A stretch of DNA of 52,372 nt from an uncultured Verrucomicrobia subdivision 3 bacterium (GCA_903895255.1 CAITTG010000054.1:1-52372), one strand, 5' to 3'; shown: positions 24,571-33,999, numbered from the stretch's first letter. The notes: generated by a model not told the origin, from the sequence alone. Program-made: numbers and translations.

Positions 24571-26618
24571 TGGAAAACATCCTCCTCATCCGCCTCAAAT
24601 CGATCGGTGATGTCCTCTTCACGCTGCCGGCCGTCAATGCCGTGCGCGCCCGCTATCCGGGCGCCAAAATCACGTTTTTGACCTCGAGTGAAAATGCGAC
24701 CCTGCTCGCCGGCTTTCCCGCAGTGGATGAAATCATCACCGTGGACCGCAACCGGTTTCACCATGGCGGTCCGGCCCAAATCCTCTCCGGGGCCATCCAG
24801 TTGCTCGGCCGGCTCCGGCGGGGCGGCTTCTCCCTCGCGTTTGATTTTCAAGGCTATGGCGAAACCGAATGGCTCGCCTGGTGGAGCGGCGCGCCCGTGC
24901 GCTGGGGGATTGTTTATCAACCCGGCCGGGGTTGGGCGTATACCGGCATTACCGGCCGCCGCAACGACGTGCACCCGGTGGAATGGAATCTGGCCCTGTT
25001 GCGCGCCGCTGGACTCGACACGACCCTGGCCGGTAATGAATACCTCCTGCCCGAGGCGGAACTGGCGCGCGCCCGTGACTATTTCCGGGCCAACCACCTG
25101 GACCCGCAGCGGACCACCCTTTTTCTCCAGCCCTTCACCAGCAACCCCGGTAAAAACTGGCCCCTCACGTACTTTATCGAACTCGCCCGGCGGGCACAGG
25201 GCCAGGGGTATCAGGTGATTTTTGGCGGCGGCCCCGCGGATGCGGAAACCCTTGCCCCCGCCCGCGCCGCGGGTTTTCTCGTCGCCGCCGGCACCCCGCT
25301 GGCGGTCTCGGCGGGCTTGATGAAATTATCATCACTTGTCTTGGGGGGCGACACCGGCCTGCTCCACCTGGCCGTTGCCATGCAAAAACGGGTGCTCATG
25401 CTCATGCGCTCCAAGGAACCGGGCAGTTGCCATCCCTACCAGCATCTGGACTGGGCGCTTACCCCGGAGGGCAGCCTGTTCATGGTCGATCTGCCGCCCG
25501 ACCGGGTGTGGGACGCCGTCACCCGGGCGCTGGCCGAAAAACCGCCCCGGCCGCCGGAGGTCCGGCCGTTGGTCGCCGCCAGCCAGCCCGTGCGGCAAGT
25601 GCCGGAAAAGATTCTCGCCATTCAATTTAAATATCTGGGCGACGCCGTTTTTCTCACCCCCGCGCTACGCGCCTTGCGGGAACACCGGCCCGCGGCGGAG
25701 CTGCATGTGCTGGTGGCCTCCGAAATCGCCCCGTTGCTGGAGCACATCCCCTGGATTACCAAAGTTTGGTCCCTCCCCCGCACCCGGGGCAAGGCCCGCA
25801 TCCGCGATTCGTGGCCGGTGATCCGCGCCCTTCACCGGCAGGGTTTTGACCGTTCGGTCGATTTCGGCGGCAACGACCGGGGTGCCATCATGAGCTATTT
25901 GAGTGGCGCGCGCGTGCGGCTCGGCGCGGTGGATGAGGCCAGCCTCGTCCAAAAATTTTGTTATTCCAAGGCGGTTTCCACCGCCACCCTGCCGCCCTCC
26001 TACGTGCAAAGCAATCTGCAGTTGCTGGCCGACTGGCGCGTGCCGCCCCCCTCATCGCTGGCCTTGGAGGTGGCCACCGACCCCACGCAAGCCGATGCCG
26101 CCGCCCGGCTACTCCCCGCCGGCATGGTCATATGTCACCTGAGCACTTCACAGCCGCGCAAGGAATGGCCGCTGACCCGCTGGCAGGAATTTTACCGGCT
26201 GGCCCGGGCTGCCGGTTTTTCCCTCGCCTTTTCCTCCGGCCCCGGCGCGCGGGAAAAAAGCCTCTTAACCCAGCTCAAACAAATGGAGCCGGAGATTTTT
26301 GCGCTCCCGGTCATCCCCAGCCTGAGTTTGTTCCTCGCGGTCATCCAGCGCGCCCGGGCCGTCGTGGCGTGTGACACCGGCCCCCTGCATTTTGCGGCGG
26401 GTCTGGGGCTGCCAGTGGTGGGTTTGTTTGGCGCGGATGATTCCCTGTGGCGCGCCGCGCCGAATTATCCCGCGCACCAGGTGATTAAAAGCACGGAATA
26501 TGCCCCGGCGGGCGCGGCCCCCGTCGCCAGCGATCCTTCCGACCCCGAGAGCCGCCTCGCCGACATCCCCGCTGAACGGGTGCTGCAAACTCTGATTGCG
26601 ATCACCACTTCGCGCTGA
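24570..26618 (+). CDS. Tandem GT9-GT9 fusion glycosyltransferase
   Basis: The 682-residue protein is two complete GT9 (heptosyltransferase-like) enzymes in one chain. Domain 1 (about residues 1-325) begins ENILLIRLKSIGDVLFTLPA and has VLGGDTGLLHLAVAMQKRVL. A linker rich in Pro and Arg (about 325-350) follows. Domain 2 (about 350-680) begins KILAIQFKYLGDAVFLTPAL and has VVACDTGPLHFAAGLGLPVV. Both keep the Asp of the GD(A/V) motif and the DTG(L/P)LH donor motif, so both may be active. The frame runs through with no stop. Single GT9 proteins are about 340 residues. Domain 2 resembles the free-standing GT9 at 21219. ATG at 24570 overlaps the previous stop. Confidence 0.88.
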   Translation: MENILLIRLKSIGDVLFTLPAVNAVRARYPGAKITFLTSSENATLLAGFPAVDEIITVDRNRFHHGGPAQILSGAIQLLGRLRRGGFSLAFDFQGYGETEWLAWWSGAPVRWGIVYQPGRGWAYTGITGRRNDVHPVEWNLALLRAAGLDTTLAGNEYLLPEAELARARDYFRANHLDPQRTTLFLQPFTSNPGKNWPLTYFIELARRAQGQGYQVIFGGGPADAETLAPARAAGFLVAAGTPLAVSAGLMKLSSLVLGGDTGLLHLAVAMQKRVLMLMRSKEPGSCHPYQHLDWALTPEGSLFMVDLPPDRVWDAVTRALAEKPPRPPEVRPLVAASQPVRQVPEKILAIQFKYLGDAVFLTPALRALREHRPAAELHVLVASEIAPLLEHIPWITKVWSLPRTRGKARIRDSWPVIRALHRQGFDRSVDFGGNDRGAIMSYLSGARVRLGAVDEASLVQKFCYSKAVSTATLPPSYVQSNLQLLADWRVPPPSSLALEVATDPTQADAAARLLPAGMVICHLSTSQPRKEWPLTRWQEFYRLARAAGFSLAFSSGPGAREKSLLTQLKQMEPEIFALPVIPSLSLFLAVIQRARAVVACDTGPLHFAAGLGLPVVGLFGADDSLWRAAPNYPAHQVIKSTEYAPAGAAPVASDPSDPESRLADIPAERVLQTLIAITTSR

Positions 26619-26706
26619 CTCCCCCATCCCGGTTCTGTTTTGAATTTACAGACGCTGATATCGCTGCCCACGATCGGGGCCGGGAGTTTTGCAGCTTGAG
26701 GTTTCC

Positions 26707-26734
26707 CTGAATTTTGAATTTTGGAGTTTGAAGT
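26707..26734. repeat. TTGAANT heptamer array
   Basis: CTGAATT, TTGAATT, TTGGAGT and TTGAAGT run in strict 7-base phase just beyond the stop codon of the minus-strand GT2 gene. It is the same type as the array next to the bioD stop codon. Confidence 0.6.
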
Positions 26735-26738
26735 TTTC

Positions 26739-27626
26739 TCACCCCACCTTCACATAATGCTTCTTGTCCAGCCGCAGCCCGAACCACTTCTCCAGCTTCA
26801 GCATCCGCCGGTGCTTTTTCTCGCGCGACGAGATTTGATAATTCGGATCCGCCTGGAAAATCCCGTCGCATGGCGGCAGCCAGGCCTGCACCGCTTGCGG
26901 ATGTTGGCCCTCAAATAGTTTCAGCGTGGCCGCGTCAATCTGCGAATAATCCGTTTTCGGCAGCGGATGGTCATCCCAATACTTGTGCGTGGCTCCGGTT
27001 TTTAGATTCATCTGCTCCTCGCTCCGCACCCAGCCGTAATGATAAATGGTCGCCCCGCAATGCGCCGCGCGCGGATACCGCCCGCGCTTGTGCGTGTCCA
27101 GCACCACAAAAAACAACCCCTCCGGCCCCCATGCCGGAATCGTGTTGCGCAATATCCGCACCTCACTCCGGTACCAGCGCGGCGACCACGCGTACGTCTT
27201 CGCATTCCCGTAAAAGTGCAGGTAATCAAACGCCAGCGCCTCCACGCGCGGGTCATTCAGGTGCTGCTCCATCGCCGCGCGAATTTTCGGCAGGTCGTGC
27301 TCATGCACCACTTCGTCCGCCTCCAGATAAAACGCCCAGTCCCCTGTGCAGTTGAACAGGGCGATGGATTTTTGCTGGCCGTACACAAACCCCTTCACAC
27401 TGTAGTCGCTTTGAATCCGCTCGTTCCACTGCGTGGGAATGATCCGGATTTTGGGATCCCCAATCGCCCGCAACATGGGTTCCGTGGCATCCTCGCACGG
27501 CCCGAGCGCGATGACGAATTCGTCCACCAATGGCAGCACCGAGCGGATGGATTCCACGAAGGGATATCCCAGCTTTTGGGCGTTGCGCAAAAAGGTGAAC
27601 CCGCTGACTTTCATCGGCGCCAGCAT
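26739..27626 (-). CDS. GT2-like glycosyltransferase
   Basis: The 295-residue protein looks like a GT-A glycosyltransferase of the GT2 type. It starts KVSGFTFLRNAQKLGYPFVE, then SVLPLVDEFVIALGPCEDAT, and has the acidic motif FYLEADEVVHEHDLP (about residue 100) at the place of the DxD site. The remainder, with HYGWVRSEEQMNLK, is like uncharacterised glycosyltransferases that carry a C-terminal acceptor helix. ATG at 27626 and, four codons later, at 27614 are both possible starts; the latter gives the more typical MKVSGF. It closes the glycan cluster, facing it on the opposite strand. Confidence 0.82.
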   Translation of the reverse strand: MLAPMKVSGFTFLRNAQKLGYPFVESIRSVLPLVDEFVIALGPCEDATEPMLRAIGDPKIRIIPTQWNERIQSDYSVKGFVYGQQKSIALFNCTGDWAFYLEADEVVHEHDLPKIRAAMEQHLNDPRVEALAFDYLHFYGNAKTYAWSPRWYRSEVRILRNTIPAWGPEGLFFVVLDTHKRGRYPRAAHCGATIYHYGWVRSEEQMNLKTGATHKYWDDHPLPKTDYSQIDAATLKLFEGQHPQAVQAWLPPCDGIFQADPNYQISSREKKHRRMLKLEKWFGLRLDKKHYVKVG

Positions 27627-27668
27627 AGCTTCTACCGGGCCCTCCTGACAATGGCTAAGACCGCTCCC

Positions 27669-27971
27669 TCAATCCCCCAGCAGCTTGCGCAACTGATCCC
27701 GCGCCGCCTCCGCCCGTTTGTTTACCTCCGCCTTCGGCACCCAGTTGCGCCGGATGAAATCAAAATACTCGCAAAAATTCCCCGCCTCCTTGTCCAGCAC
27801 CGGATCCGCCCGGCGCTCCCGGCATTGCTGGGCCACCCGCGGATCATAGCTCACGCAATTGAGGCACACGCGCAAGTCCGCCCGGCATTTCATGCAGGTC
27901 TCGCCTCGCCCTGGCAGCCCGGGAATCACCCATGGCTCACCACATTGATGGCAATGTCTCGTCATAGGCAC
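27669..27971 (-). CDS. Cysteine-rich small protein, probable zinc ribbon
   Basis: The 100-residue protein has nine cysteines and no membrane segment. CHQC and CMKC near residues 7-30 could form one zinc-binding knuckle, and RVCLNCVSYDP, QQCRERR and NFCEYF form a second cluster. The C-terminal 30 residues are a charged helix. I recognise this as a conserved bacterial small-protein pattern but not as a named functional family. It lies 42 bases downstream of the GT2 start region and is divergent from purF. The start may be the Met at residue 3 (MTRHCHQCG). Confidence 0.7.
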   Translation of the reverse strand: MPMTRHCHQCGEPWVIPGLPGRGETCMKCRADLRVCLNCVSYDPRVAQQCRERRADPVLDKEAGNFCEYFDFIRRNWVPKAEVNKRAEAARDQLRKLLGD

Positions 27972-28163
27972 TTAATCTAACAAATTCCTGCCCCCTTTCA
28001 ATGGTTTAAAGGTGCAAGCGCCAAACCGCGCAAAGCCTTGTTTGGCAAAAGTTTCCCCCGGCTCGCCGCCGGGTCCCGCAGGCTGCGAATAACTCGTCAC
28101 CGTTCCGGCTTGCGCCCGGGTGTGGGGTTTGGTCCAATCACCGCGCGCGGCAAGCGGCAAACC

Positions 28164-29642
28164 ATGCAATCCAAAAACTACCCAAAACATTATTGCGGGG
28201 TCTTCGGCATTTTCGGTCATCCGAATGCCGCCGAACTAACCTATTACGGTCTCTACGCCCTGCAGCATCGCGGCCAGGAAAGCGCGGGCATTGTCACCTG
28301 CCATGACGGAAAATTTTACAAGCACCACGGCATGGGCCTGGTCCCGCAGATTTTCGACCCCAAAATCCTCCACGAACTCCACGGGGAGCGCGCCATCGGC
28401 CACACCCGTTACTCCACCACCGGGGCCTCCTCGCTCCGCAATGCCCAGCCGCTCACGGTGGATTGCATGCGCGGGCAGATCGCCGTGGCGCACAACGGCA
28501 ACCTGACCAACGCCGCCGTGCTCCGCGACGAATTGGAAAATCGCGGCCTCGTGTTCCAGACCACCGTGGACAGCGAAATCATCATCATGATGCTCGCGCA
28601 GCCCACCCTCGGTCATGTGCAGAACACCATCGTGCAAACCCTGCGCCGCATCGAGGGGGCCTATTCCCTGGTCATTATGACCGAGAAGGAAATGATCGGC
28701 GCCCGGGATCCGCACGGCTTCCGCCCGCTCTCTATTGGGCGCACGGATAATGGCGCCTGGGTGCTTTCCAGCGAAACCACCGCTTTCGATCTTATCCACG
28801 CCGTGTTCGTCCGGGACGTGGAACCCGGCGAGGTCGTCATCATCAATGAAAAGGGCCTCACCAGCATCCAGGCCTTTCCCGAGCATTCCAAGCGCGCCTT
28901 GTGCGTCTTCGAGTATGTCTATTTCGCCCGGCCGGACAGCGTGATTCAGGGCCACACGGTTTACGAAGTGCGCAAGGAAATGGGCCGGCAACTGGCCCGC
29001 GAGCATAAGGTCAAGGCCGACCTGGTCATCCCTGTGCCTGACAGCGGCGTGTGCGCGGCCATGGGTTACTCCGAGGAATCCGGCATCCCCTACGAAATGG
29101 CCTTCATCCGCAACCACTACGTCGGCCGCAGCTTTCTCGCCCCCACCCAGCTCATTCGCGACTTCAATGTCCGCGTGAAACTCAACCTCATCGCCTCGCT
29201 CGTAAAGGACAAACGGGTGGTGATTGTGGACGATTCCATCGTGCGCGGCACCACCGCCCGGTCACGCGTGAAAACCCTGAAAGACGCCGGCGCCGCCGAG
29301 GTGCATGTGGCCGTCAGTTGCCCGCCGCACATGCACCCCTGCGTTTACGGCATCGATTTTCCCGACCGCACCAAACTCATGGCGGCCAATAATACCGTCG
29401 ACGAGATTCGCAAGTATCTCAATGCCGATTCGCTGCACTACCTCTCCCCTGAGGGCATGGTCAAAGCCACCGGCCAGGACAAATCCGCCTTCTGCATGGC
29501 CTGCTACGATGGCAAATATCCCGTGCCCTTCGATCCGTTGCTGGACAAGAGCATCATTGAGCGGCGCAAACGCCTGACCCAGACCCTGGGGGAGGCCGCC
29601 GCGCGCGAAAACGAGCAGTTCAAGCTCTTGAAGGTAACGTGA
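28164..29642 (+). CDS. purF: Amidophosphoribosyltransferase
   Basis: PurF makes phosphoribosylamine from PRPP and glutamine, the first committed step of purine synthesis. ATG at 28164 gives a ten-residue propeptide before Cys11 in HYCGVFGIFGH, the nucleophile exposed by self-cleavage as in the Bacillus-type enzyme. The phosphoribosyltransferase motif VVIVDDSIVRGTTAR is near residue 353. Four cysteines fit the [4Fe-4S] ligands of the Bacillus enzyme: in RALCVFEYVYFARPDS, HPCVYGIDF, and both in CMACYDG. Length 492 is normal. Mrp, an Fe-S carrier homologue, is encoded next, which suits an Fe-S enzyme. Regulation is not evident; in-frame sequence from 28038 is probably leader. Confidence 0.95.
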   Translation: MQSKNYPKHYCGVFGIFGHPNAAELTYYGLYALQHRGQESAGIVTCHDGKFYKHHGMGLVPQIFDPKILHELHGERAIGHTRYSTTGASSLRNAQPLTVDCMRGQIAVAHNGNLTNAAVLRDELENRGLVFQTTVDSEIIIMMLAQPTLGHVQNTIVQTLRRIEGAYSLVIMTEKEMIGARDPHGFRPLSIGRTDNGAWVLSSETTAFDLIHAVFVRDVEPGEVVIINEKGLTSIQAFPEHSKRALCVFEYVYFARPDSVIQGHTVYEVRKEMGRQLAREHKVKADLVIPVPDSGVCAAMGYSEESGIPYEMAFIRNHYVGRSFLAPTQLIRDFNVRVKLNLIASLVKDKRVVIVDDSIVRGTTARSRVKTLKDAGAAEVHVAVSCPPHMHPCVYGIDFPDRTKLMAANNTVDEIRKYLNADSLHYLSPEGMVKATGQDKSAFCMACYDGKYPVPFDPLLDKSIIERRKRLTQTLGEAAARENEQFKLLKVT

Positions 29643-29740
29643 TTTCGAGCGGGCTCCCCCAGCCTTTGCCGGTGGTGACGTGTCACCCCGGCCGGGCTTG
29701 CGTTCAACCGGAAGCATGGCAATTTATAATCACATAATTT

Positions 29741-30769
29741 ATGCAGACGCAGGACTCGATTCAAAACGCACTCAAAGCCGTTAAATATCCGGGCTATTCC
29801 CGCGACATTGTGTCGTTCGGGCTCATCAAAGAGATCACGGCAGCCAACGGCGCGGTGAGTGTGATCATGCAACTCACCTCGGTGAATGCCGAGGCCGGCG
29901 CGCAGATCAAGGCGGACGCCGAACGCGTGTTGAAAAGTTTACCGGGCGTCAGTCATGTCCATGTGGATGTCCGCCAGCCGGCTGGCGGGGCGGCCGCCCC
30001 CAAGGTGGGCCAGGGCAGCCAAAACCGGGTGCCCGGTGTCAAAAAAGTGATTGCCATCGCCAGCGGCAAGGGCGGGGTGGGCAAATCCACCTGCTCGGCC
30101 AACCTCGCCTGCGCCTTGCGCCATCTCGGGGCGCGGGTGGGCCTCCTGGATTGTGACATTTACGGTCCGAGCATCCCCCTCATGATGGGGATTCATGACA
30201 AACCCACGGTCAGCGAAGGCGGCCAGCTCGTGCCGCCGCTCGCCCATGGCGTCAAGGTGATGAGCATCGGACTGCTGCTGGAAGATGATCAACCGGTCAT
30301 CTGGCGCGGACCCATGATCACCAAGACCATTCAGCAGTTTCTAATGTCGGTGGAGTGGACGGATCTGGATTTCCTGCTGATTGACCTGCCGCCCGGCACT
30401 GGCGACGCCCAGCTTTCCCTCTGCCAGACCGTCCCCTTGGACGGCGGTGTGGTCATCACCACCCCGCAGGAGGCCTCCCTCGGCGTGGTGCGCAAAGGCA
30501 TCGCCATGTTCACCAAGGTCAATGTGCCGATTTTGGGTCTGGTGGAAAACATGAGTTACTTCACCACCCCCACCGGTGACCGGGTGGAGATTTTTGGCCA
30601 CGGCGGTGGCCGCGCCGAAGCTGGCCGGCAAAAAGCGCCCTTTTTAGGCGAGATCCCCATTTTCACCGCCATTCGTGAAGGCGGCGACGCCGGCACGCCC
30701 ATCATGGTCTCCGCCCCCAACCATCCCGCCAGCCAGGCATTTCTCGCGATTGCCCGCAAATTGTTCTGA
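29741..30769 (+). CDS. mrp: Mrp/ApbC-family P-loop ATPase lacking the CXXC
   Basis: The 342-residue protein has an N-terminal MIP18/DUF59 domain (residues 1-80) and a ParA-like ATPase domain. Walker A is the deviant SGKGGVGKST near residue 106, followed by LLDCDIYGPS and LIDLPPGTGDAQL. Mrp/ApbC proteins are Fe-S cluster carriers. Most have CXXC after ENMSYF, the pair that bridges a cluster at the dimer interface. Here the stretch is ENMSYFTTPTGDRVEIFG, with no cysteine at all. Some other lineages (for example Bacteroidetes, from memory) also lack it, so the protein may still be functional, but a bridging cluster at this site is not possible. It follows purF by 98 bases. Confidence 0.9.
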   Translation: MQTQDSIQNALKAVKYPGYSRDIVSFGLIKEITAANGAVSVIMQLTSVNAEAGAQIKADAERVLKSLPGVSHVHVDVRQPAGGAAAPKVGQGSQNRVPGVKKVIAIASGKGGVGKSTCSANLACALRHLGARVGLLDCDIYGPSIPLMMGIHDKPTVSEGGQLVPPLAHGVKVMSIGLLLEDDQPVIWRGPMITKTIQQFLMSVEWTDLDFLLIDLPPGTGDAQLSLCQTVPLDGGVVITTPQEASLGVVRKGIAMFTKVNVPILGLVENMSYFTTPTGDRVEIFGHGGGRAEAGRQKAPFLGEIPIFTAIREGGDAGTPIMVSAPNHPASQAFLAIARKLF

Positions 30770-31220
30770 GCCAGTTTGTAACGAGGTTCATCACTGTGTT
30801 CAGAGCAAGCTTGGCTTGGGAATGAGCCGGTCCCACAGGTTGGATCGTTTCCATCTTTGCGCCTCCCGACTGGCGACCGATGACGGATAAATTGCCGGCA
30901 AACTGCCGCCACCGAGCGAACATCGCCGGCAAATGAATTGTGCCGAGCTCGCTAAAAGCACCTATTTCAGGGCGTCTATTTCAACACCGCTTCCAAAATA
31001 ACAAACACCCGCATTGGAATCCAGCAATGCGGGTGTTTGCATTTTAAAGGCAACTGCCTTGGCTGGCAAGGGAAATTTCTAAACACGTGAGGTCCTCTGG
31101 CATCCCACCGCAGTGCAGCCAAAACGCTCCCACACCAGCAGGTTGGTCTGGCCACCAAGATGAAGGACAATCCTTCCACTGAAAACCGCGAGGAACCTTA
31201 AAACCGGCCAGTTGGGCTGG
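30770..31220. other. Intergenic region between convergent mrp and TPR genes
   Basis: No convincing gene. It contains GGGAATGAGCCGGTC (near 30818), which recurs near 4059, and a long perfect hairpin at 31002-31039. Short open frames on either strand lack family resemblance. Confidence 0.6.
31002..31039. terminator. Strong hairpin, probable bidirectional terminator
   Basis: CAAACACCCGCATTG (31002-31016) and CAATGCGGGTGTTTG (31025-31039) form a perfect 15-bp stem with an 8-base loop. CATTTTAAA follows on the plus strand and TTATTTTGG follows on the minus strand. It lies between the convergent mrp and lipid-operon transcripts, so it can serve both, though the T-tracts are short. Confidence 0.7.
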
Positions 31221-32024
31221 TTACTGGTGGCTTCTCGCCCCGTCAGCCAGATGCTGCCGCGCTTCCGCCTGCGCATCCGCGTCATCCGCGTCAATGGGGC
31301 TGAGTCGGGCGCAGATTTCCCATTCCTCCCGGGCCAGTTGGGGCTCCCCCGTGGCCGCATAAACCCGGGCCAGTTCGAAGTGATGAATGATGCGCCCGGG
31401 CGCGAGCGCAATGGCCTTTTGAAAGTCCTGCACCGCCTCGGCATCGCTCGCCGCGGGCAGGCCACCGTACACCAGCCGCACCAGGCCCTTGATGAAAAAA
31501 TTCATGTTCGCCACCCCAAACTCCCAGCGACCCAGCAGGTAATACGCCACGTCCTGCCGGGGATCCAGCGCGATCGCCGTTTCGCACTCGCTTTTAATCG
31601 CCCGCGACCAGACGACCTTGCGGGCATTGGGGGCGTAAGGAAAATTTTTCACGTAGCAGACAGCCACGCACAGGTGGGCCGTGGCGCTGCGCGGATCTGC
31701 TTGGATCGCCCGTTGGGCCGTCGCCAGTGCCAATTCCGCCAGGGCTTGCTGCCGGTCGGCCAGGCCCGCCAGATGCATCAGGTCGCAGTAACCTTTGGTC
31801 ACCCGGCAGAGTCGGCTGCCATTGGTGCCCCCCAGCGCCTCCGCCGCCGACATCTCCTGCAGGACCCCCGGCCAGTTGGTCTGTTGTCCCGCCACCATCG
31901 CCTGGGCCAGCCGGTTGGTAAAGGCCCCCTCGTCCGCCTGGGCCGTCAAAACCAGCCAACTCAGCCAGCATAACCCCACCGCCAGTCGGCCGGCGGTGGT
32001 GAATCGAAAGCCGCGTATTTGCAT
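31221..32024 (-). CDS. Exported TPR protein, RMDN-like
   Basis: The 267-residue protein starts with a signal-like segment (GRLAVGLCWLSWLVLTAQA), then tetratricopeptide-type helices. The repeats around residues 95-130 (LATAQRAIQADPRSATAHLC), 150-185 (CETAIALDPRQDVAYYLLGR) and 200-235 (FQKAIALAPGRIIHHFELAR then VYAATG) resemble the TPRs of RMDN-like proteins. It is probably periplasmic or outer-membrane attached and acts as a scaffold. It is the last gene of the lipid-modification operon, 45 bases after the second CFAS-family gene. Its role there is unknown. Confidence 0.8.
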   Translation of the reverse strand: MQIRGFRFTTAGRLAVGLCWLSWLVLTAQADEGAFTNRLAQAMVAGQQTNWPGVLQEMSAAEALGGTNGSRLCRVTKGYCDLMHLAGLADRQQALAELALATAQRAIQADPRSATAHLCVAVCYVKNFPYAPNARKVVWSRAIKSECETAIALDPRQDVAYYLLGRWEFGVANMNFFIKGLVRLVYGGLPAASDAEAVQDFQKAIALAPGRIIHHFELARVYAATGEPQLAREEWEICARLSPIDADDADAQAEARQHLADGARSHQ

Positions 32025-32069
32025 GGATAACGCTCCGTGGTTGCGGAAGCTCGGAGGCTCCGCCAGCCG

Positions 32070-33176
32070 CTACATATTTTTCCGCTGGAACAAATAATGC
32101 GAAACAAACCACTCCTCGCCCCCGCGATAGCCCCATAATTCTGCGCAGGCCAGATAAAACACCCGCCAGTACACCCACCAGCGCAGCGTGTTCTCCGCCC
32201 CATAAGTCCGCACGAATAGGGGCAGGATCTCATCCTTGTGCGCGTCCATGTTCGCCAGCCAGGCTTCCGCCGTTTTCTGGTAATGGGTTCCGTTCACCCG
32301 CCAGTGGTTTTCGATCGTCAAATCCCGCTGGAAATACAGCAGCAGGTCGTCACTCGGCATGATGCCCCCGGTAAAAAAATACCGCGCCATCCAGTCGGAC
32401 TCGTCCCGCGCCTCAAAATGATACGCATACTCGCGGTGTGTGAAGATGTGCACAAACAGCCGGCCCTCCGGCTTCAGCCAGCGCGCAATATTGCCCATGA
32501 GCCGCTCGTAATTTTTCATGTGCTCGAACATCTCCACCGACACCACGCGGTCAAACGTCTCCGCGCTGTCAAACCGGTTCATGTCGCACGTTATAATTCG
32601 CACATTGTTCAGGCCGCGCCGGCGCGCCTCGGTGTCAATATGCTCCTTTTGCGTGGCTGAGTTCGAGACGCCGGTGATTTGGGCGTGCGGAAAATGTTCC
32701 GCCATCCACAAGGAGAGCGAACCCCAGCCGCAACCCAGCTCCAAAATCCGCTGGCCATCCGCCAGTTGCGCCCGCTCGCACGTCACCCGCAGCATCTCCT
32801 CCTCCGCCAGGTCCAGCGTGGCCACACCTTCGGTCCACAACCCGCTGCTGTATTTCAGGCGCCGGCCCAGGCAGAGTTGATAGAAGCGGGTGGGCACCTC
32901 GTAATGCTGGGTGTTCGCCGCCTGGGTTTCGATCGCAATCGGGCTTTGTTTTAACTCCGCCACTAATTTCAGCAAGTGAGCCTGCTGGGCTTCCGCGCCG
33001 CCGCGATTCTCCATTTGCAACCGCTCCCGCAACAGCCGCCGGATGCCCAGTCGAATCAGCCAGTCCGGCAGCAGGTCCTTTTCCAGCCACCGGTCCAGGG
33101 ACAGCCGGGGCTTGGGCAGGGAGAGATGGTCCATCCGGTTTTCTGGATTCAACGGCAGCACGTGTTCTTGGTTCAT
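32070..33176 (-). CDS. CFAS-family methyltransferase, plant N-methyltransferase-like
   Basis: The 368-residue SAM-dependent enzyme belongs to the cyclopropane-fatty-acid-synthase superfamily. The SAM motif [14 protein letters not shown] is at residues 144-157. The later part, [20 protein letters not shown], then [16 protein letters not shown], then [20 protein letters not shown] and [14 protein letters not shown], is strikingly like plant coclaurine/pavine N-methyltransferases, a branch of the same superfamily. Glu of FEHM, His of FVHIF and Tyr of THYQKT occupy the positions of the bicarbonate-site residues of E. coli CFAS. The substrate could be a phospholipid acyl chain or an amine headgroup. 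ATG at 33176 lies 14 bases downstream of the DUF1295 stop. Confidence 0.85.
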   Translation of the reverse strand: MNQEHVLPLNPENRMDHLSLPKPRLSLDRWLEKDLLPDWLIRLGIRRLLRERLQMENRGGAEAQQAHLLKLVAELKQSPIAIETQAANTQHYEVPTRFYQLCLGRRLKYSSGLWTEGVATLDLAEEEMLRVTCERAQLADGQRILELGCGWGSLSLWMAEHFPHAQITGVSNSATQKEHIDTEARRRGLNNVRIITCDMNRFDSAETFDRVVSVEMFEHMKNYERLMGNIARWLKPEGRLFVHIFTHREYAYHFEARDESDWMARYFFTGGIMPSDDLLLYFQRDLTIENHWRVNGTHYQKTAEAWLANMDAHKDEILPLFVRTYGAENTLRWWVYWRVFYLACAELWGYRGGEEWFVSHYLFQRKNM

Positions 33177-33189
33177 GGGTGCGGGAGGG

Positions 33190-33999
33190 TTAACTGGCCT
33201 TGTTTTTAAACCACGGGACAAAGGCACTGGTGGTCCGTTGGTACTCGCGATAGGCTTCGCCTTTGCTTTTCACCGAAAGTTCCTCGGTCATCGGTATGCC
33301 CGTGACCCGCAGGAGGAAAAACAACATCAAGGCCGGACAGAGCACGGTGTAACAGCCGCCCGGCGAGCCCCAGGCGAAGATAAAAAAGCCCACCCAAACG
33401 AGCCATTCAAAGAAATAATTAGGATGCCGCGAGTAATTCCACAATCCGGCCTGGCAGATCCGGCCTTTGTTTTCCGGCCGGGCTTTGAAGCCCTTCAACT
33501 GTGCGTCCGCCACGCTTTCGCCCGCCAGCGCCAGCGCCCAAACCGCCACCCCCGCCCATTCCAACGGGCTGATGCCAGGTTGGGCATTCAGGCAGGGCAC
33601 GAGAAACACCGTCGCGAGCCCGGCCAGAATGCCCGCCTGCAATTGGAAAAACCAAAAGGTCTTCGATCGCAATTGGCTACCCCATTCCACCCGTAACTGC
33701 GCGTAGCGCACATCCTCGTGGGGATGATGCCCGCGCACCCGCACGAGAATATGCGTGCCCAGGCGCGCGCTCCAGAGGCCGGCCATGCCCGCCACCAGCG
33801 CGCGTCGCAGCGGATCCCCCGGGGCCAGCAGCGCAAACAGCCCCGCCACCGGCAAAAATCCGAACGACCAGGCCACATCCACAATGCCCAGATTATTTAT
33901 CCGCAACGCCAGCCGCCAGATCACGACCATCAGGGCGATGGCAAACCCCGTGGCTGCCAGCAGCAAAATTATCAAGGGATGGGGCAGGGTGGGGGACAT
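33190..33999 (-). CDS. DUF1295 / steroid 5-alpha-reductase-like membrane protein
   Basis: The 269-residue polytopic protein matches the DUF1295 family, related to steroid reductases and isoprenylcysteine methyltransferases. The C-terminal family block is present: [20 protein letters not shown] near residue 180, then [20 protein letters not shown] and [11 protein letters not shown] at the end. About seven membrane segments are visible. A DUF1295 gene (Rv0446c) sits in the mycobacterial sigK locus beside a CFAS gene. It probably reduces or modifies an acyl chain in the inner membrane, using a nicotinamide cofactor; this is inference. ATG at 33999 overlaps the DUF2062 stop by one base. Confidence 0.87.
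   Translation of the reverse strand: MSPTLPHPLIILLLAATGFAIALMVVIWRLALRINNLGIVDVAWSFGFLPVAGLFALLAPGDPLRRALVAGMAGLWSARLGTHILVRVRGHHPHEDVRYAQLRVEWGSQLRSKTFWFFQLQAGILAGLATVFLVPCLNAQPGISPLEWAGVAVWALALAGESVADAQLKGFKARPENKGRICQAGLWNYSRHPNYFFEWLVWVGFFIFAWGSPGGCYTVLCPALMLFFLLRVTGIPMTEELSVKSKGEAYREYQRTTSAFVPWFKNKAS

Noticed and set aside
29671..29690. Palindrome GGTGACGTGTCACC between purF and mrp as an operator
   Set aside because: It can form a bulged hairpin but lies at the purF 3' end with no T-run; neither operator nor terminator is well supported.
31079..31220. Open frame continuing from the TPR gene region (product ending QTNLLVWERFGCTAV)
   Set aside because: It is in a different frame from the TPR gene, has no family resemblance and no start context; treated as intergenic.
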